A stretch of DNA of 64,000 bases, taken from NCBI GenBank assembly GCA_041401985.1, contig JAWKTE010000004.1, forward strand, positions 124,001 through 188,000, read 5' to 3'. Under the pieces are notes generated by a model, which worked only from the letters and a program-made list of their open reading frames with translations, was not told the DNA's origin and did no database searches. The stretch is from JACKHA01 sp041401985 (GTDB taxonomy: Bacteria > Planctomycetota > Phycisphaerae > Phycisphaerales > UBA1924). Of this stretch, positions 9,108 through 18,121 are shown in pieces (within the stretch, counting starts at the first letter, position 1; every line of letters starts with the position of its first letter). Both the position numbers and the translations under genes were made by a program.

Positions 9108-12100
9108 CTAGTTCTCGCTGCGTCCCGGCGTGCGGGCGGGGCTGGCCCCGGCGAGGCGCTGGGCCGCGAGGTTCGCCCACGACGTGTCGGCGAACCGCTG
9201 GCGGACGGCCTCGAACTGCTCGCGGGCCTCGGCGGTCCGCCCCATCGCCATGAAGCAGCGGCCGGCTTCGTACAGCGCCGCCGCGGACCACTCGGGGTAG
9301 GCGTAGAGGATGTCGACACGGATGAGTTCGCGGGCCGCGTCCTCGTGCCGCCCCATCGCGAAGAGGCACTGGCCGATCTGGAACTGGGCGCGGGCGGCGG
9401 TCGGGCCCTCGTGCTGCTCGACGACGCGGGCGTAGTCGCGCATCGCCTCCTCGTACCGCCCCTGGTTCTCGCGGGCCCAGCCCTGGCCGAAGCGGGCCTG
9501 GAACCACAGGGCGACCTCGGCGTCGTCGGCGGGCTCACGCTCCAGCCACGCGGCGAAGGCGGCCTCGCTGCGCGACCACAGTTGCAGGACCGCGAGCGAC
9601 TCGCCCAGGCGCAGCAGCGCGGGGCCGACCTGGTCGCTGGCCGGGTGCTCATCGACGACCGCCTGGAACGCGTCGGCGGCCTGCTGGACGCGGTTGGCGT
9701 TGAGCAGCGCCTCGCCGCGGAGAACAAGGGCCGAGGCGCGGAGGTCGCTGTCGCGGAAGGTGGCGGCGAACGGCTCCAGGGCGTCGGCGGCGCCGGCGAA
9801 GTCGCCCAGTTCGAGGCGGCACGCGCCGAGGCGGTAGGAGGCCTGCTCGATGACGGTGGCCATGGCGGCGGCGTTGCGCGCGTTGTCGCCGGTGTTGCCT
9901 TGGTCCGTTGCGGCGGCCTCCGCGGCGGCGATGGCGCGCTCGAAGAGGGCAGCGGCCTCTTGGGTTGATTCGCCCGCCTCGCTCGACTCCGACCCAGCAC
10001 GCTCGCTCGCTGCCTCGTCGGCCTTCAGCCCGCCGAGCGCAAGCAGCGAGTGGGCCAGCAGTGGCTGGCGCGGCGAATCGGCGACCAGCGCTTCGAGCAA
10101 ACGTACGGCCTCGCGCGGCTCATCGAGGGCCTGGTGGCACCACGAGACCTCGTAGAGCATGGCGTGGCGGGTCGGTGCGTCGAGGCTGGCCGCGTCGCGT
10201 CCGAGCGTGTTCAAGGCATCGATCGCGCGCTGGTGCTCGCCGGCTCTGGCCAGGGCGATGGCGAGGCGGGCCTGCGCGCCGGAACGCTGGGCCGAGTCCG
10301 GGTTGGCGCGAACGAACGCGGCGAACACCTCGGCGGCCGCGGCGTGGTCGCCCGTGCCGAGCAGCGCCTCGCCGCGCTGGAGTTCGGCTTCAACAGCAAG
10401 TTCGCCCCCGCCAAGGCGGGCGGCCTCGGCGAGAAGCGTCGCGGCGTCGTCGTTGCGGCCCTCGCGCCTTGCGATGGTGCCCAGGGCCATCAGCGCGTGC
10501 GGGGCGAAGCGCGAGTCGCGTCCTGCTTCCAGGACGCCCTCCATCTCGCGCCGGGCCTCGGCGTTCTGGTCGAGCGCGAGCAGGCACTGGCCAGACTCGA
10601 ACCGGGCCTGCAGGGCGTGGACGCTGTCGGGGTGCTGTCGCCGCAGCGTGTTGAACGCGTCGAGTGCCTCGGCGTGCTTGTTCTGGCGGGCCCGGGCCAG
10701 GCCGAGTTTCATCAGGGCATCGTCGCGCGAGGGGACGTCGGCAAGATCGAGGTACGAGGCGAGGATGGCCTCGGCCTGATCCCACACGCCGCGCTGGAAC
10801 TTCACATCGCCCAGGGCGAGGATGGCCGGGGCGAACTCGGGGCGCTGGCGCGCCGCGGTGGCGACGGGCTCGAGCAGCGGCTCGGCCTCGGCGAGGCGGT
10901 CCTGGCGGTAGACGCACATGGCAAGGCGGAAGCGGGCGGCGGCGAGGCGGGAGGCCTGGGCGGCGCCGCTCTCTTCACGCTCGTGGCGCTCGATGAACTG
11001 GGCGTAGGCGCGCTCGGCCCGCGCGAGATCGCCCGAGAGGTAGCGATTCTCGGCGAGCAGGAACTCGATCTCGCGCTCTCGACCCGAAGCGGTGCCGGCG
11101 CCCGAGCCGGCGCGGGCGTCAGCGGCGTCGCGCAGATACCGCTCGCACAGTTCCCGGCTGTCGTCGTACTCGCCGAGCCGGTGCAGCACGCCGGCGTGCG
11201 TTGCCATCGCATCGGACGCAAGCGTGTGCTCCGGATACGCCTCGCGGAACGCACCCAACTCGGCGTCGGCGGCCTCGTCGTCGCCCGCGCGGACGTGCGC
11301 GATCGCCAGATCGAACGCCATCTCGGCCCGCAGCGGGCTGTCCTCGAACGCCTCCGCGGCGCGGGCCAGGCGGGCCGCGGCGTCGGCGGGGCGGCCGTCG
11401 CGCAGGTCGCACTTGGCGAGCCAGTAGGCCGCGTCGTCGCGCAGGTCCCCCGGGCCGCGCTGCTCGAGCGAGTCGAGGCGGATGCGGGCGGCGCGGGTGT
11501 CGTTCTGCTCGAGGCTGACACGGGCCCGAGCGAGGCTGGCGGTGGGCACGCTGGGCGAGTCGGGGTACTCGCGGAGCATGCGATCCAGCGCGGCCGCGGC
11601 GTCGTCGAGGCGGTTGTCGGCCAGCGCGATCTGCCCGAGCCCCAGCAGCGCGTCGGCGGCGAGCGGGCCGCGCACGGCGTCGACGACTGCGGCGTAGGCG
11701 TCGGCGGCCTCACCCAGCAACCCGCGCCGGTGGCGGCACTGGGCCAGCAGCAGCGTGCCCTGCTCGGCGAGGGAGCCGGTGGGGAAGCGTTCGAGCGAGG
11801 CCTCGAGCACGCGCTGGGCCTGCGCGTCGTTGCCCTGGCTCATCTCGGCCAGCGCGAGGAACAGGTCGGTTCTCTCACGGAGCGGGCTGTCTGGCCAGGA
11901 CTGGGCGAACGAGCGGGCCTCGCGGGCGGTCTGCTCGTGCTCGCCGGCGCGGGAGAGGGCTTCGACGAGCATGGCGCTGGCGTCGGTGGCCGCGGGGTGG
12001 CGCGGGGCGGCGCGGATCATGCGCCGCAGGGCCTCGGCGGACTCGGCGTAGTCGCCCAGCGTGAGGCGGCAGGTGCCGATGAGCAGGTCGACCTCGCGGG

Positions 12101-12494
12101 CGAACTGGAAGTTGTTGATGGCGACGAGGGGCTCGAGTTGTTCGAGCGCCTCGGCGTGCTGGGCCAGGCGGTGGAGGCACACGCCCAGGCCATAGCGTGC
12201 GATCGGGGCGCTGCCGTGGTCGGGGGCGGCCTGGAGGAACGCGCGATACTCGGTAGCGGCGAGGTCGAACAGCCCACGTTGGAGCAGGCCGTTGGCGGTG
12301 TTGAGGGTCCGGGCGGCCTGGTCGTTGCGGGGCTGGTCGCTGCGGGTGGGTTGTTTGGTGTTGGCTTGATTTTCGACTGGCCTGGCCAGGGCGGCGGTCG
12401 GCAGCGCGACCGCGAGCGTCGTGCCGGCGAGGCAGGCCAGGAGGGCGAGCGGGCGGCGGTCGCGCGGGCGCGCAGTGTAAGAGTCGTGTCGCAT
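9108..12494 (-). CDS. Large secreted TPR-repeat protein of the ExbBD operon
   Basis: 1128 aa with a signal peptide at about residues 1-37 (basic start, LALLACLAGTTLAVALPTAALA). The rest is almost entirely tetratricopeptide-like helical pairs: repeated patterns such as AATEYRAFLQAAPDH, YGLGVCLHRLAQHAEAL, FESGQCLLALDQNAEARREM and FQIGQCLFAMGRHEDAARELI. A short linker rich in Glu/Ser near residues 820-860 interrupts the array. The size (roughly 25-30 repeats) suggests a periplasmic scaffold. It is followed at 125 nt by the ExbB/TolQ-like gene, an arrangement reminiscent of planctomycete TPR-ExbB-ExbD clusters. The partner bound by the repeats is unknown. Confidence 0.9.
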   Translation of the reverse strand: MRHDSYTARPRDRRPLALLACLAGTTLAVALPTAALARPVENQANTKQPTRSDQPRNDQAARTLNTANGLLQRGLFDLAATEYRAFLQAAPDHGSAPIARYGLGVCLHRLAQHAEALEQLEPLVAINNFQFAREVDLLIGTCRLTLGDYAESAEALRRMIRAAPRHPAATDASAMLVEALSRAGEHEQTAREARSFAQSWPDSPLRERTDLFLALAEMSQGNDAQAQRVLEASLERFPTGSLAEQGTLLLAQCRHRRGLLGEAADAYAAVVDAVRGPLAADALLGLGQIALADNRLDDAAAALDRMLREYPDSPSVPTASLARARVSLEQNDTRAARIRLDSLEQRGPGDLRDDAAYWLAKCDLRDGRPADAAARLARAAEAFEDSPLRAEMAFDLAIAHVRAGDDEAADAELGAFREAYPEHTLASDAMATHAGVLHRLGEYDDSRELCERYLRDAADARAGSGAGTASGREREIEFLLAENRYLSGDLARAERAYAQFIERHEREESGAAQASRLAAARFRLAMCVYRQDRLAEAEPLLEPVATAARQRPEFAPAILALGDVKFQRGVWDQAEAILASYLDLADVPSRDDALMKLGLARARQNKHAEALDAFNTLRRQHPDSVHALQARFESGQCLLALDQNAEARREMEGVLEAGRDSRFAPHALMALGTIARREGRNDDAATLLAEAARLGGGELAVEAELQRGEALLGTGDHAAAAEVFAAFVRANPDSAQRSGAQARLAIALARAGEHQRAIDALNTLGRDAASLDAPTRHAMLYEVSWCHQALDEPREAVRLLEALVADSPRQPLLAHSLLALGGLKADEAASERAGSESSEAGESTQEAAALFERAIAAAEAAATDQGNTGDNARNAAAMATVIEQASYRLGACRLELGDFAGAADALEPFAATFRDSDLRASALVLRGEALLNANRVQQAADAFQAVVDEHPASDQVGPALLRLGESLAVLQLWSRSEAAFAAWLEREPADDAEVALWFQARFGQGWARENQGRYEEAMRDYARVVEQHEGPTAARAQFQIGQCLFAMGRHEDAARELIRVDILYAYPEWSAAALYEAGRCFMAMGRTAEAREQFEAVRQRFADTSWANLAAQRLAGASPARTPGRSEN

Positions 12495-12597
12495 GGCTCA
12501 TCCTCCGGATGCGCGGGCGATGCGTTTCAGGCAAAGCGCCCACGAGGGACGAACGTCGCCCCCCGTGGACGCGGGGTTGGGGGCTTGTTGTGCGACG

Positions 12598-15500
12598 TTA
12601 GTCGCGGATCGGCTCGGGGGTCGTCTCGCGTGCCGGCTCACGGGTGCGACAGCAGCAGTCGGGATCGCAATCGTCCTCGCAGCCCTCGCCCGTGCAGTTC
12701 TCGTCGCACGCGCAATCCATGGCGCGACCGCCGGCCTGCATCGCGTGGGCGTGGAGTTCGGCCATCGCCCGCTCCAGGTGCTCGCGCATCTCGGCCTCGC
12801 GCTCGGTCAGGTGCTCGACCATCTCGGCGAGCTGCTCGTGCAGGTGCTCGGCCTGCTCGCGGACGTGCTCGGCCCGCTCGCGGAGGGCTTCGGCCTCGGC
12901 CTCGAGCGCGTCGATCTGCGCCTCGAGTTCACGCTGCTGGCGACGGTTCTCGGCCCGCTCACGCTGGGCCTCGACCTGGCTGCGACGGTGCTCGACCTCG
13001 ACGGCCATCTGCTCGAGGCGACCCGCCTCGGCCTGCAGGTCGCGGGCCTGCTGCTCGTGCTGGCGGCGTGCGGCCTCGATCTGGCGGCGACCCTGCTCGA
13101 TCTGCCGGCCGACCTGCGCCTCGACTTCACGGCGCTGGGCCTCGATGGCGCGGGCCTGCTGGCGGACCGCCTCGGCCTGGGCACGGGCCGCCTGGTCGCG
13201 GGCCATCACCTGGGCGCGATCCGCCTGCTCACGCGCCAGGGCCCGGGCGCGAGCGACGGTCTCGGCCTCCATCGCACGCTCGCGGTCGGCAACCGCGGCG
13301 CTCTGGGCCGCGACTCGGGCCGCCTGCTCGGCCTGCAGGGCGTAAGCCCGCTCGATGTCGGCGCGTGCCCGCATGGCATCGGTCGTGCCCGCGCGGGCGG
13401 CCTCAAGGGCGCGGAGGCGTTCGAGCTGGGCCTGGTGCCGCACCGCTTCCTCGGGCGGCATCTCTGCCGTCGAGAACACCACGTCGGCGTACCGCCCCTC
13501 GGGATGGATGAGCGAGAGGAACTGCGAGAACACTCGCTGCTGGGCGGGCGTGCCCTGGAGGTCGATGCCGCTGCCGTTCTGGCGGACGTAGATCGGCACG
13601 TCGCTGCGGCGCATGAGTTCCCAGAGGGCCTCGGCCTTGCCGTCCGGGAGCGAGTAGGAGACCCAAGCCTGCTGGGCGGCGTCGGGCGTCGGCTGGGAGA
13701 TGGCGAAGGAAGTCAGAGCCGCGGCCGCGTCGCCGGAAAAGAACGGGTCCTGCTTGGCGCGGCCCTCGCCGGTGAACGGGGAGTCCTGCATCGGGAACGA
13801 GATCGGATCCAGCGTGCCGGACGCCGGGCCGAAGCGGGCGCGGCTCGGGGCGGGCTGGCCCGTCAGTTCCTCGAGGGCGGCCTGGAGCGCCTCGATCTGG
13901 GCCTCGAGCACACGGACGCGGGCCTCGAGTTCGGCCTGGTTCTGCGGAGCGACCTGGCGGAGGCCGGTGGCGACGCTGGGGGCGGTCGAGCCGAACCCCC
14001 CGCTCTGCACCCCCGCAAGTTGGGAGGGTGCGCCGGCAACGCCGCGGCCCGTGCTGGTGAACGAGCCGACCAGCGGGATAGCCGCCGGCGACATGCCCGC
14101 CGCGACTCCCGCGGGGGTCTCGTCGGTGCAGCAGGACGCGGCGGGGGCCGCGCTCACGACGCCGGAGACGCCGCCGCCGCTCGTCGCTCGCGGCGTTGTA
14201 ACCACGCCGGTGACGCGGGCCGTCGGTGCCGCGACACCGGAACCACCGCCACCCGACGAGGCACGGGGGGTCGAGACGACGCCTGTGACCGGTGCAGCGG
14301 GCGTGAGCGTGCCGGCGGTTCCGCTGCCGCTCGAGACCGCGGCGGTCTGCTCCGGCGGGCAGGGCGCTTTCTTGCTCAGGGCCGCGTGGGCCAGCGAGGG
14401 CCCGACGACGACAGCCGCCGTGCCGACGACCAGCGCGAGGGCCAGTCCGACGGGGGATGCCATGGGGCGGGTACGACCGGTCATAACCATCGTGAGCCTC
14501 CTTGAAAACCGCCTCGACCGTGCCGAGGCCATCCCCAACCCAGCAACCGGCGCAACCGTGCCGGATGTGCTCAGATACACGCGCGTCCGCAGCAACGCCT
14601 CGGCGTACGAGCGGCGCAGACGCGGGAACAGCGTGGTCACCCACGCGTCGCAGCACAGGTCCGCCTCCTCGCGGAGGCGCCGACGCACCGCCCACAGCAC
14701 GGGGTGCCACCAATACAGCACGCCCACCACGATCTCGCCCAGGCGGACCCACTGGTCGCGCCGGCGGAGATGGGCCAGTTCGTGCGTCAGCACCGCCCGG
14801 CGGGCGTCGAGGTCCAGGTGCCGCCACAGCGATTCGGGCAGGATCACGCGCGGCGTGAGCCATCCGCAGACCATCGGCGAGACGCGGGCGGCGACGGTGT
14901 AGGCCCGCGGGGTGTGCGCGAGGCCCAGTTTCTCGGCGATGTCGCGGACGAGGCGCTGGTCGGAGCGGGCCACGGGCGTCAGGCGGCGCAACGCGCGGGC
15001 CGCGGTCACGGAGCGCCCGACGCCGACGGCCAGGATCGCGAGCACGCCGGCGATCCAGAGCCACGCCGGGGGCGCTGGGATGCTGAGCAGTTCGCGTGCG
15101 GCAGCGGCGAGGGCGTCGAGCCAGCGCTGCGTCGTTGCGACGCCGGTGTTGAGCGCGTTCCAGATCGGGTCGGTCAGGACCGGTGCCGGCGCAGGCTTCG
15201 GGGCGCGTGGTTCGGCGCGGTGGGCCGGGGGCGCGATGGGCGATGTGACCGGCGCCGCCGCGGGCATCTCCGTCCCAGCGTCGATTCGCGAGTGCTCAGC
15301 GGCAGCGCGCCGCGTCGCTTCGCGTCGATCGGCGACTCCCGCATCATGCGTCGTGGACGCGGGGACGCCCTGAGACAGCGCGCTTCGCGGGTGGGGCAGC
15401 GTCGCAGACTCGGCGTGACGGGCAGAGAGCGTCGGCGTGTGGGATCGCGTCAACGCGCCGGCGTTGGACGCGACCTGCACCGGTGCGGGGCGACCCAGGG

Positions 15501-16131
15501 TGCTCGGTGTGGCGACGAGGTCACTGCCGAAGGTGCCGCGCGGCGTCTCGTTCACAGGCCGCTCGCTCGCGGGGCCCTCGGCGCGAGGGCTCGCGGGCGG
15601 GTCGCCGAATTCCAGCGCCCGTGCGGGCGATGGGGCGACCGGAGCCGCTTCGACGAGGGACCGCGGGGCGCGATCAGCCGACTGGATGCCGGGGGCCCCC
15701 GCGATCGGCGACTCCTCCGACCCCAACTCCCCCGACCCGAGAACGATCGGGATCTCCGCGAGTCCGCCGCGGACCGCCGGCCCCGATTCGATCGCGCCGT
15801 CGCTCGCTCCGTCAATCACGAACTGGGCCGCCCGCTCCGGCGGGAACGCCCGGGCCAGCACGCCCGGCGCCCGCTCGATCAGCCCGGCGATTCGCGTGCT
15901 CAGCCCGGTGCCCACCAGAACGCCAGGCAGCACGAACGCCAGCAGGGCCAGGCACCACAGCGCGTGGCGCGTGCCGGGACGCGACACGCCGCGGCACAGA
16001 GCGGCCACCGCGAGCGCCACGGGCGCGGCGGTCAACGCCCCCACCCAGATCGCCTCCTGCGACGAGGCGTCGAACGCCAGCGTCAGGGCGGGGGCGTCGA
16101 GCATGAGATCGAGCGGGAAGGGGGCGGTCAT
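12598..16131 (-). CDS. M56 (BlaR1-type) membrane metalloprotease with coiled coil and Cys-rich tail
   Basis: 1177 aa. N-terminal membrane helices (residues ~25-65) precede a ~270-residue Ala/Pro-rich linker, another helix near residue 360, and the M56 protease core. The zinc motif HELAH is at residues 450-454, with the downstream helix YWWHPVLWAVRRRLREEADLC supplying the usual acidic ligand. A further helix lies near 550. A low-complexity Thr/Gly/Val region follows with repeated GVVxTPRAxSGGG segments. A ~230-residue charged coiled coil comes next, then a tail with eight cysteines at 1140-1161 (CAC, ENC, EGC, DDC, CCC). In BlaR1/MecR1 the protease relieves repression by BlaI. The start overlaps blaI by 4 nt. 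The Cys-rich tail is unlike BlaR1 penicillin-binding domains and suggests a metal-sensing role (inference). Confidence 0.9.
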   Translation of the reverse strand: MTAPFPLDLMLDAPALTLAFDASSQEAIWVGALTAAPVALAVAALCRGVSRPGTRHALWCLALLAFVLPGVLVGTGLSTRIAGLIERAPGVLARAFPPERAAQFVIDGASDGAIESGPAVRGGLAEIPIVLGSGELGSEESPIAGAPGIQSADRAPRSLVEAAPVAPSPARALEFGDPPASPRAEGPASERPVNETPRGTFGSDLVATPSTLGRPAPVQVASNAGALTRSHTPTLSARHAESATLPHPRSALSQGVPASTTHDAGVADRREATRRAAAEHSRIDAGTEMPAAAPVTSPIAPPAHRAEPRAPKPAPAPVLTDPIWNALNTGVATTQRWLDALAAAARELLSIPAPPAWLWIAGVLAILAVGVGRSVTAARALRRLTPVARSDQRLVRDIAEKLGLAHTPRAYTVAARVSPMVCGWLTPRVILPESLWRHLDLDARRAVLTHELAHLRRRDQWVRLGEIVVGVLYWWHPVLWAVRRRLREEADLCCDAWVTTLFPRLRRSYAEALLRTRVYLSTSGTVAPVAGLGMASARSRRFSRRLTMVMTGRTRPMASPVGLALALVVGTAAVVVGPSLAHAALSKKAPCPPEQTAAVSSGSGTAGTLTPAAPVTGVVSTPRASSGGGGSGVAAPTARVTGVVTTPRATSGGGVSGVVSAAPAASCCTDETPAGVAAGMSPAAIPLVGSFTSTGRGVAGAPSQLAGVQSGGFGSTAPSVATGLRQVAPQNQAELEARVRVLEAQIEALQAALEELTGQPAPSRARFGPASGTLDPISFPMQDSPFTGEGRAKQDPFFSGDAAAALTSFAISQPTPDAAQQAWVSYSLPDGKAEALWELMRRSDVPIYVRQNGSGIDLQGTPAQQRVFSQFLSLIHPEGRYADVVFSTAEMPPEEAVRHQAQLERLRALEAARAGTTDAMRARADIERAYALQAEQAARVAAQSAAVADRERAMEAETVARARALAREQADRAQVMARDQAARAQAEAVRQQARAIEAQRREVEAQVGRQIEQGRRQIEAARRQHEQQARDLQAEAGRLEQMAVEVEHRRSQVEAQRERAENRRQQRELEAQIDALEAEAEALRERAEHVREQAEHLHEQLAEMVEHLTEREAEMREHLERAMAELHAHAMQAGGRAMDCACDENCTGEGCEDDCDPDCCCRTREPARETTPEPIRD

Positions 16132-16571
16132 GCGGCGCCCCTCCCGTTCTGGTTCGCGTCGGCGTCGTCGGCGACGCGGCGTCCTTGGCGAGCCGGGTCG
16201 AGGCGTTCGATCAGGCCGCGGAACTCGGCGAGTTCCTCGGGCGTGAACGACTCGCTCTTCATGAGGCTGAGCACGAGCGAGCCGGGCGCCCCGTCGAAGA
16301 GTTGCTCGACCAGGCCCTTGAGGCGGTCGCGCCGGATGCGGTCGCGCGAGACGCGTGGGCGATAGACGTAGGCCGGGCCCGAGCGGTTGCTCGCCACCGC
16401 GCCCTTGGCCTCGAGGCGGGTCATCATGGTCAGGACGGTGGTGTAGGCCAGGTCGCGGCCGTGCCCCTGCAGGACGCCGAGCACCTCGCGGACCGTGAGC
16501 GGGCCGCGATCCCAGAGGACTTTTAAGACCTCGAGTTCGGCGTCGCCGAGCATGGCGTCTCGTCGTGGCAT
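16128..16571 (-). CDS. BlaI/MecI/CopY-family transcriptional repressor
   Basis: 147 aa, the usual length for the family. The winged-helix domain starts LGDAELEVLKVLWDRGPLTVREV and continues LAYTTVLTMMTRLEAKGAVA, matching the recognition helix of BlaI. The C-terminal half (RLKGLVEQLFDGAPGSLVLSL) matches the dimerisation region, which in relatives contains the site cut after protease signalling. The stop codon overlaps the ATG of the M56 protease gene. A perfect CTACGA-3-TCGTAG palindrome inside a good promoter about 120 nt upstream suggests autoregulation of the whole minus-strand block. Confidence 0.95.
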   Translation of the reverse strand: MPRRDAMLGDAELEVLKVLWDRGPLTVREVLGVLQGHGRDLAYTTVLTMMTRLEAKGAVASNRSGPAYVYRPRVSRDRIRRDRLKGLVEQLFDGAPGSLVLSLMKSESFTPEELAEFRGLIERLDPARQGRRVADDADANQNGRGAA

Positions 16572-16689
16572 GGCGGGGGTCGATTCCGAGGGAGCGGTCT
16601 TCGGGTGGTCGGTTGTTCAGGGTGCGGGTCGGGCTGGCGGGCTGTCTGGCGGGCTGGCCCGGCGTCGCCTCCTACAGGTGTCGGAGGAT

Positions 16690-16718
16690 AGCCTACTACG
16701 AACGTCGTAGGGATGCAA
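16690..16718 (-). promoter_or_regulatory. blaI-operon promoter with BlaI-type operator in the spacer
   Basis: Read on the minus strand: TTGCAT (-35, 16713-16718), a 17-nt spacer, then TAGGCT (-10, 16690-16695). The spacer contains CTACGA ACG TCGTAG (16696-16710), a perfect 6-bp inverted repeat with a 3-bp centre. Known MecI/BlaI/CopY operators share a TAC...GTA core of this kind. A bound dimer would cover the promoter. The placement and symmetry are seen; binding is inferred. Confidence 0.7.
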
Positions 16719-16800
16719 GCCCGCCGGGTTTCAGGTCCGGCTGGCACGATCTTGCGATGGCCTGGCCCACTGGCGGTGGATGGCCTGTGGGCGCATGGTG

Positions 16801-16832
16801 AACCGCCCCAGGGATCGGTCCCCGGGGCGGTT
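16801..16832 (-). terminator. Strong hairpin after the HAF-repeat gene
   Basis: A 9-bp perfect stem (AACCGCCCC / GGGGCGGTT) with an additional inner GGG/CCC pairing lies 25 nt beyond the stop of the HAF-repeat gene. No T-run follows, so it may act as an mRNA 3'-end stabiliser or an imperfect terminator. Confidence 0.5.
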
Positions 16833-16856
16833 CGGTGATCGTGGGCGACTCTGCAC

Positions 16857-18083
16857 TCAGCAGCCGGCGGCGTACTGGGAGAGGTAGTAGAAGAAATCAT
16901 CGCCGGTCAGCACGCCGTTCGGCACGCCATAGCCGGGGGCACCGGGGACCGCGGTCGACGTCAGGTCCGCCACGGCGAGGTTGCCGGCGGCGTACTGCGA
17001 CAGGTAGTAGAAGAAGTCGTCGGAGTTCAAGGTCCCGAATCGGGCGGCGATGTCGGCCGGGCCGCACGGGCGGGCCAGCAGGAACGCGCGGATGCCGTCG
17101 GGTCCGTGCTCGCCCCAGCCGACGATGTCGCCCTGGTTGTTGATGCCCGACGCGCCGATGAGCCGCCAGCCCTGGTTGGGCAGGACCATGGCGTTGAGGT
17201 CGCGGAGGGTCGCGCCGTCGAACAAGAACGCGCGTCCGTCGGACGTGCCCACGACGTGCCCGGCGTCGTTTGCGGCGTGCGCGACGCTCCACCCGTTGGG
17301 GCCACCCGAGAGCGTGCCCAAGTCGAGGCGTTGCCCGACACCGGTGGGCGTGAGGCGAAAGCGGAACGCGTGCCTCGGGGCGGCGGCGGTGTCGGACACG
17401 CCGCAGACGTACTCGCCGGACTGGCTGATCCCGGTGGCCTGGGCGAACGCGCCGCCGAGTGTGCCGAGATTGGAGATCACACCGCCCCGCCAGGCGACCG
17501 CGGTGGGCACGGCGGAATCGGCGGCGAAGGCCGAGCCGACGATGTCGCCGTTGTCGGCGATGTCGGCGGCCGCGGTGTCGGCGCCGCCCGGCAGCGTGGG
17601 CAGCGTCGTGAGGATCGACCCGTTCCACAGGACCGCGGAGCCAACGACAAGGCCGTCGCTGTTGACGGACTCGCCGGTTCCGACGACGTGCCCGGCGGTG
17701 TTGATGGCGCGCGGGACGAACGGGCCGATGTCCGTCGCCTGGCCCCCGCTGAGCAGCAGCGCGCGAGCGGACACGTCGCCCATCGAGTACGCCGCTGCGA
17801 CGGCCTTGGCCAGCGCGTTGACGTCCATCGCCTCGGTCTGGGTGAACGGGGGCGGCGGCTGGATGGGCGTGAGGCCCGAGTACCACACGAAGCCTCGATA
17901 CTGCCAGTTGGCCGCAACGCTCGAGCCGGCGACGATCTGGTCCTCGCTCACGGCCCTGGCCTGGGACCATCCGTACAGCGAGCCGAGGTCGATCACGGTG
18001 TAGCCCTGCCCGAGCGCGTGGGTTGTGGTGCCAAGTACGGCGAGCATCGCGAGGCGAACCGCGGCACATCTGATCGGTCGCAT
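16857..18083 (-). CDS. Secreted HAF-repeat protein with GC-type dockerin tail
   Basis: 408 aa from ATG 18083, chosen for the AGGAGA ribosome-binding site and the signal peptide (VRLAMLAVLGTTTHALGQ). Repeated HAF units are visible: VIDLGSLYGWSQARAVSE, GGVISNLGTLGGAFAQATGI, RLDLGTLSGGPNGWSVAHA, each followed by GxVVG-type turns. Two GC-dockerin units close the protein (SDDFFYYLSQYAAG, then GDDFFYYLSQYAAGC). It is probably exported and surface-attached. The next gene upstream encodes a paralogue (about 40 nt away), and the promoter-like sequence for the group lies before the cytochrome gene. The function of HAF repeats is not known to me. Confidence 0.88.
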   Translation of the reverse strand: MRPIRCAAVRLAMLAVLGTTTHALGQGYTVIDLGSLYGWSQARAVSEDQIVAGSSVAANWQYRGFVWYSGLTPIQPPPPFTQTEAMDVNALAKAVAAAYSMGDVSARALLLSGGQATDIGPFVPRAINTAGHVVGTGESVNSDGLVVGSAVLWNGSILTTLPTLPGGADTAAADIADNGDIVGSAFAADSAVPTAVAWRGGVISNLGTLGGAFAQATGISQSGEYVCGVSDTAAAPRHAFRFRLTPTGVGQRLDLGTLSGGPNGWSVAHAANDAGHVVGTSDGRAFLFDGATLRDLNAMVLPNQGWRLIGASGINNQGDIVGWGEHGPDGIRAFLLARPCGPADIAARFGTLNSDDFFYYLSQYAAGNLAVADLTSTAVPGAPGYGVPNGVLTGDDFFYYLSQYAAGC

Positions 18084-18121
18084 GTCGGGTCTCCTGGGAT
18101 TGGCCGCGTTCGCGTTGGGAA

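Noticed and set aside
10050..13511. A 1153-aa plus-strand frame across the TPR and M56 genes
   Set aside because: It spans two well-supported opposite-strand genes and its sequence is a low-complexity shadow.
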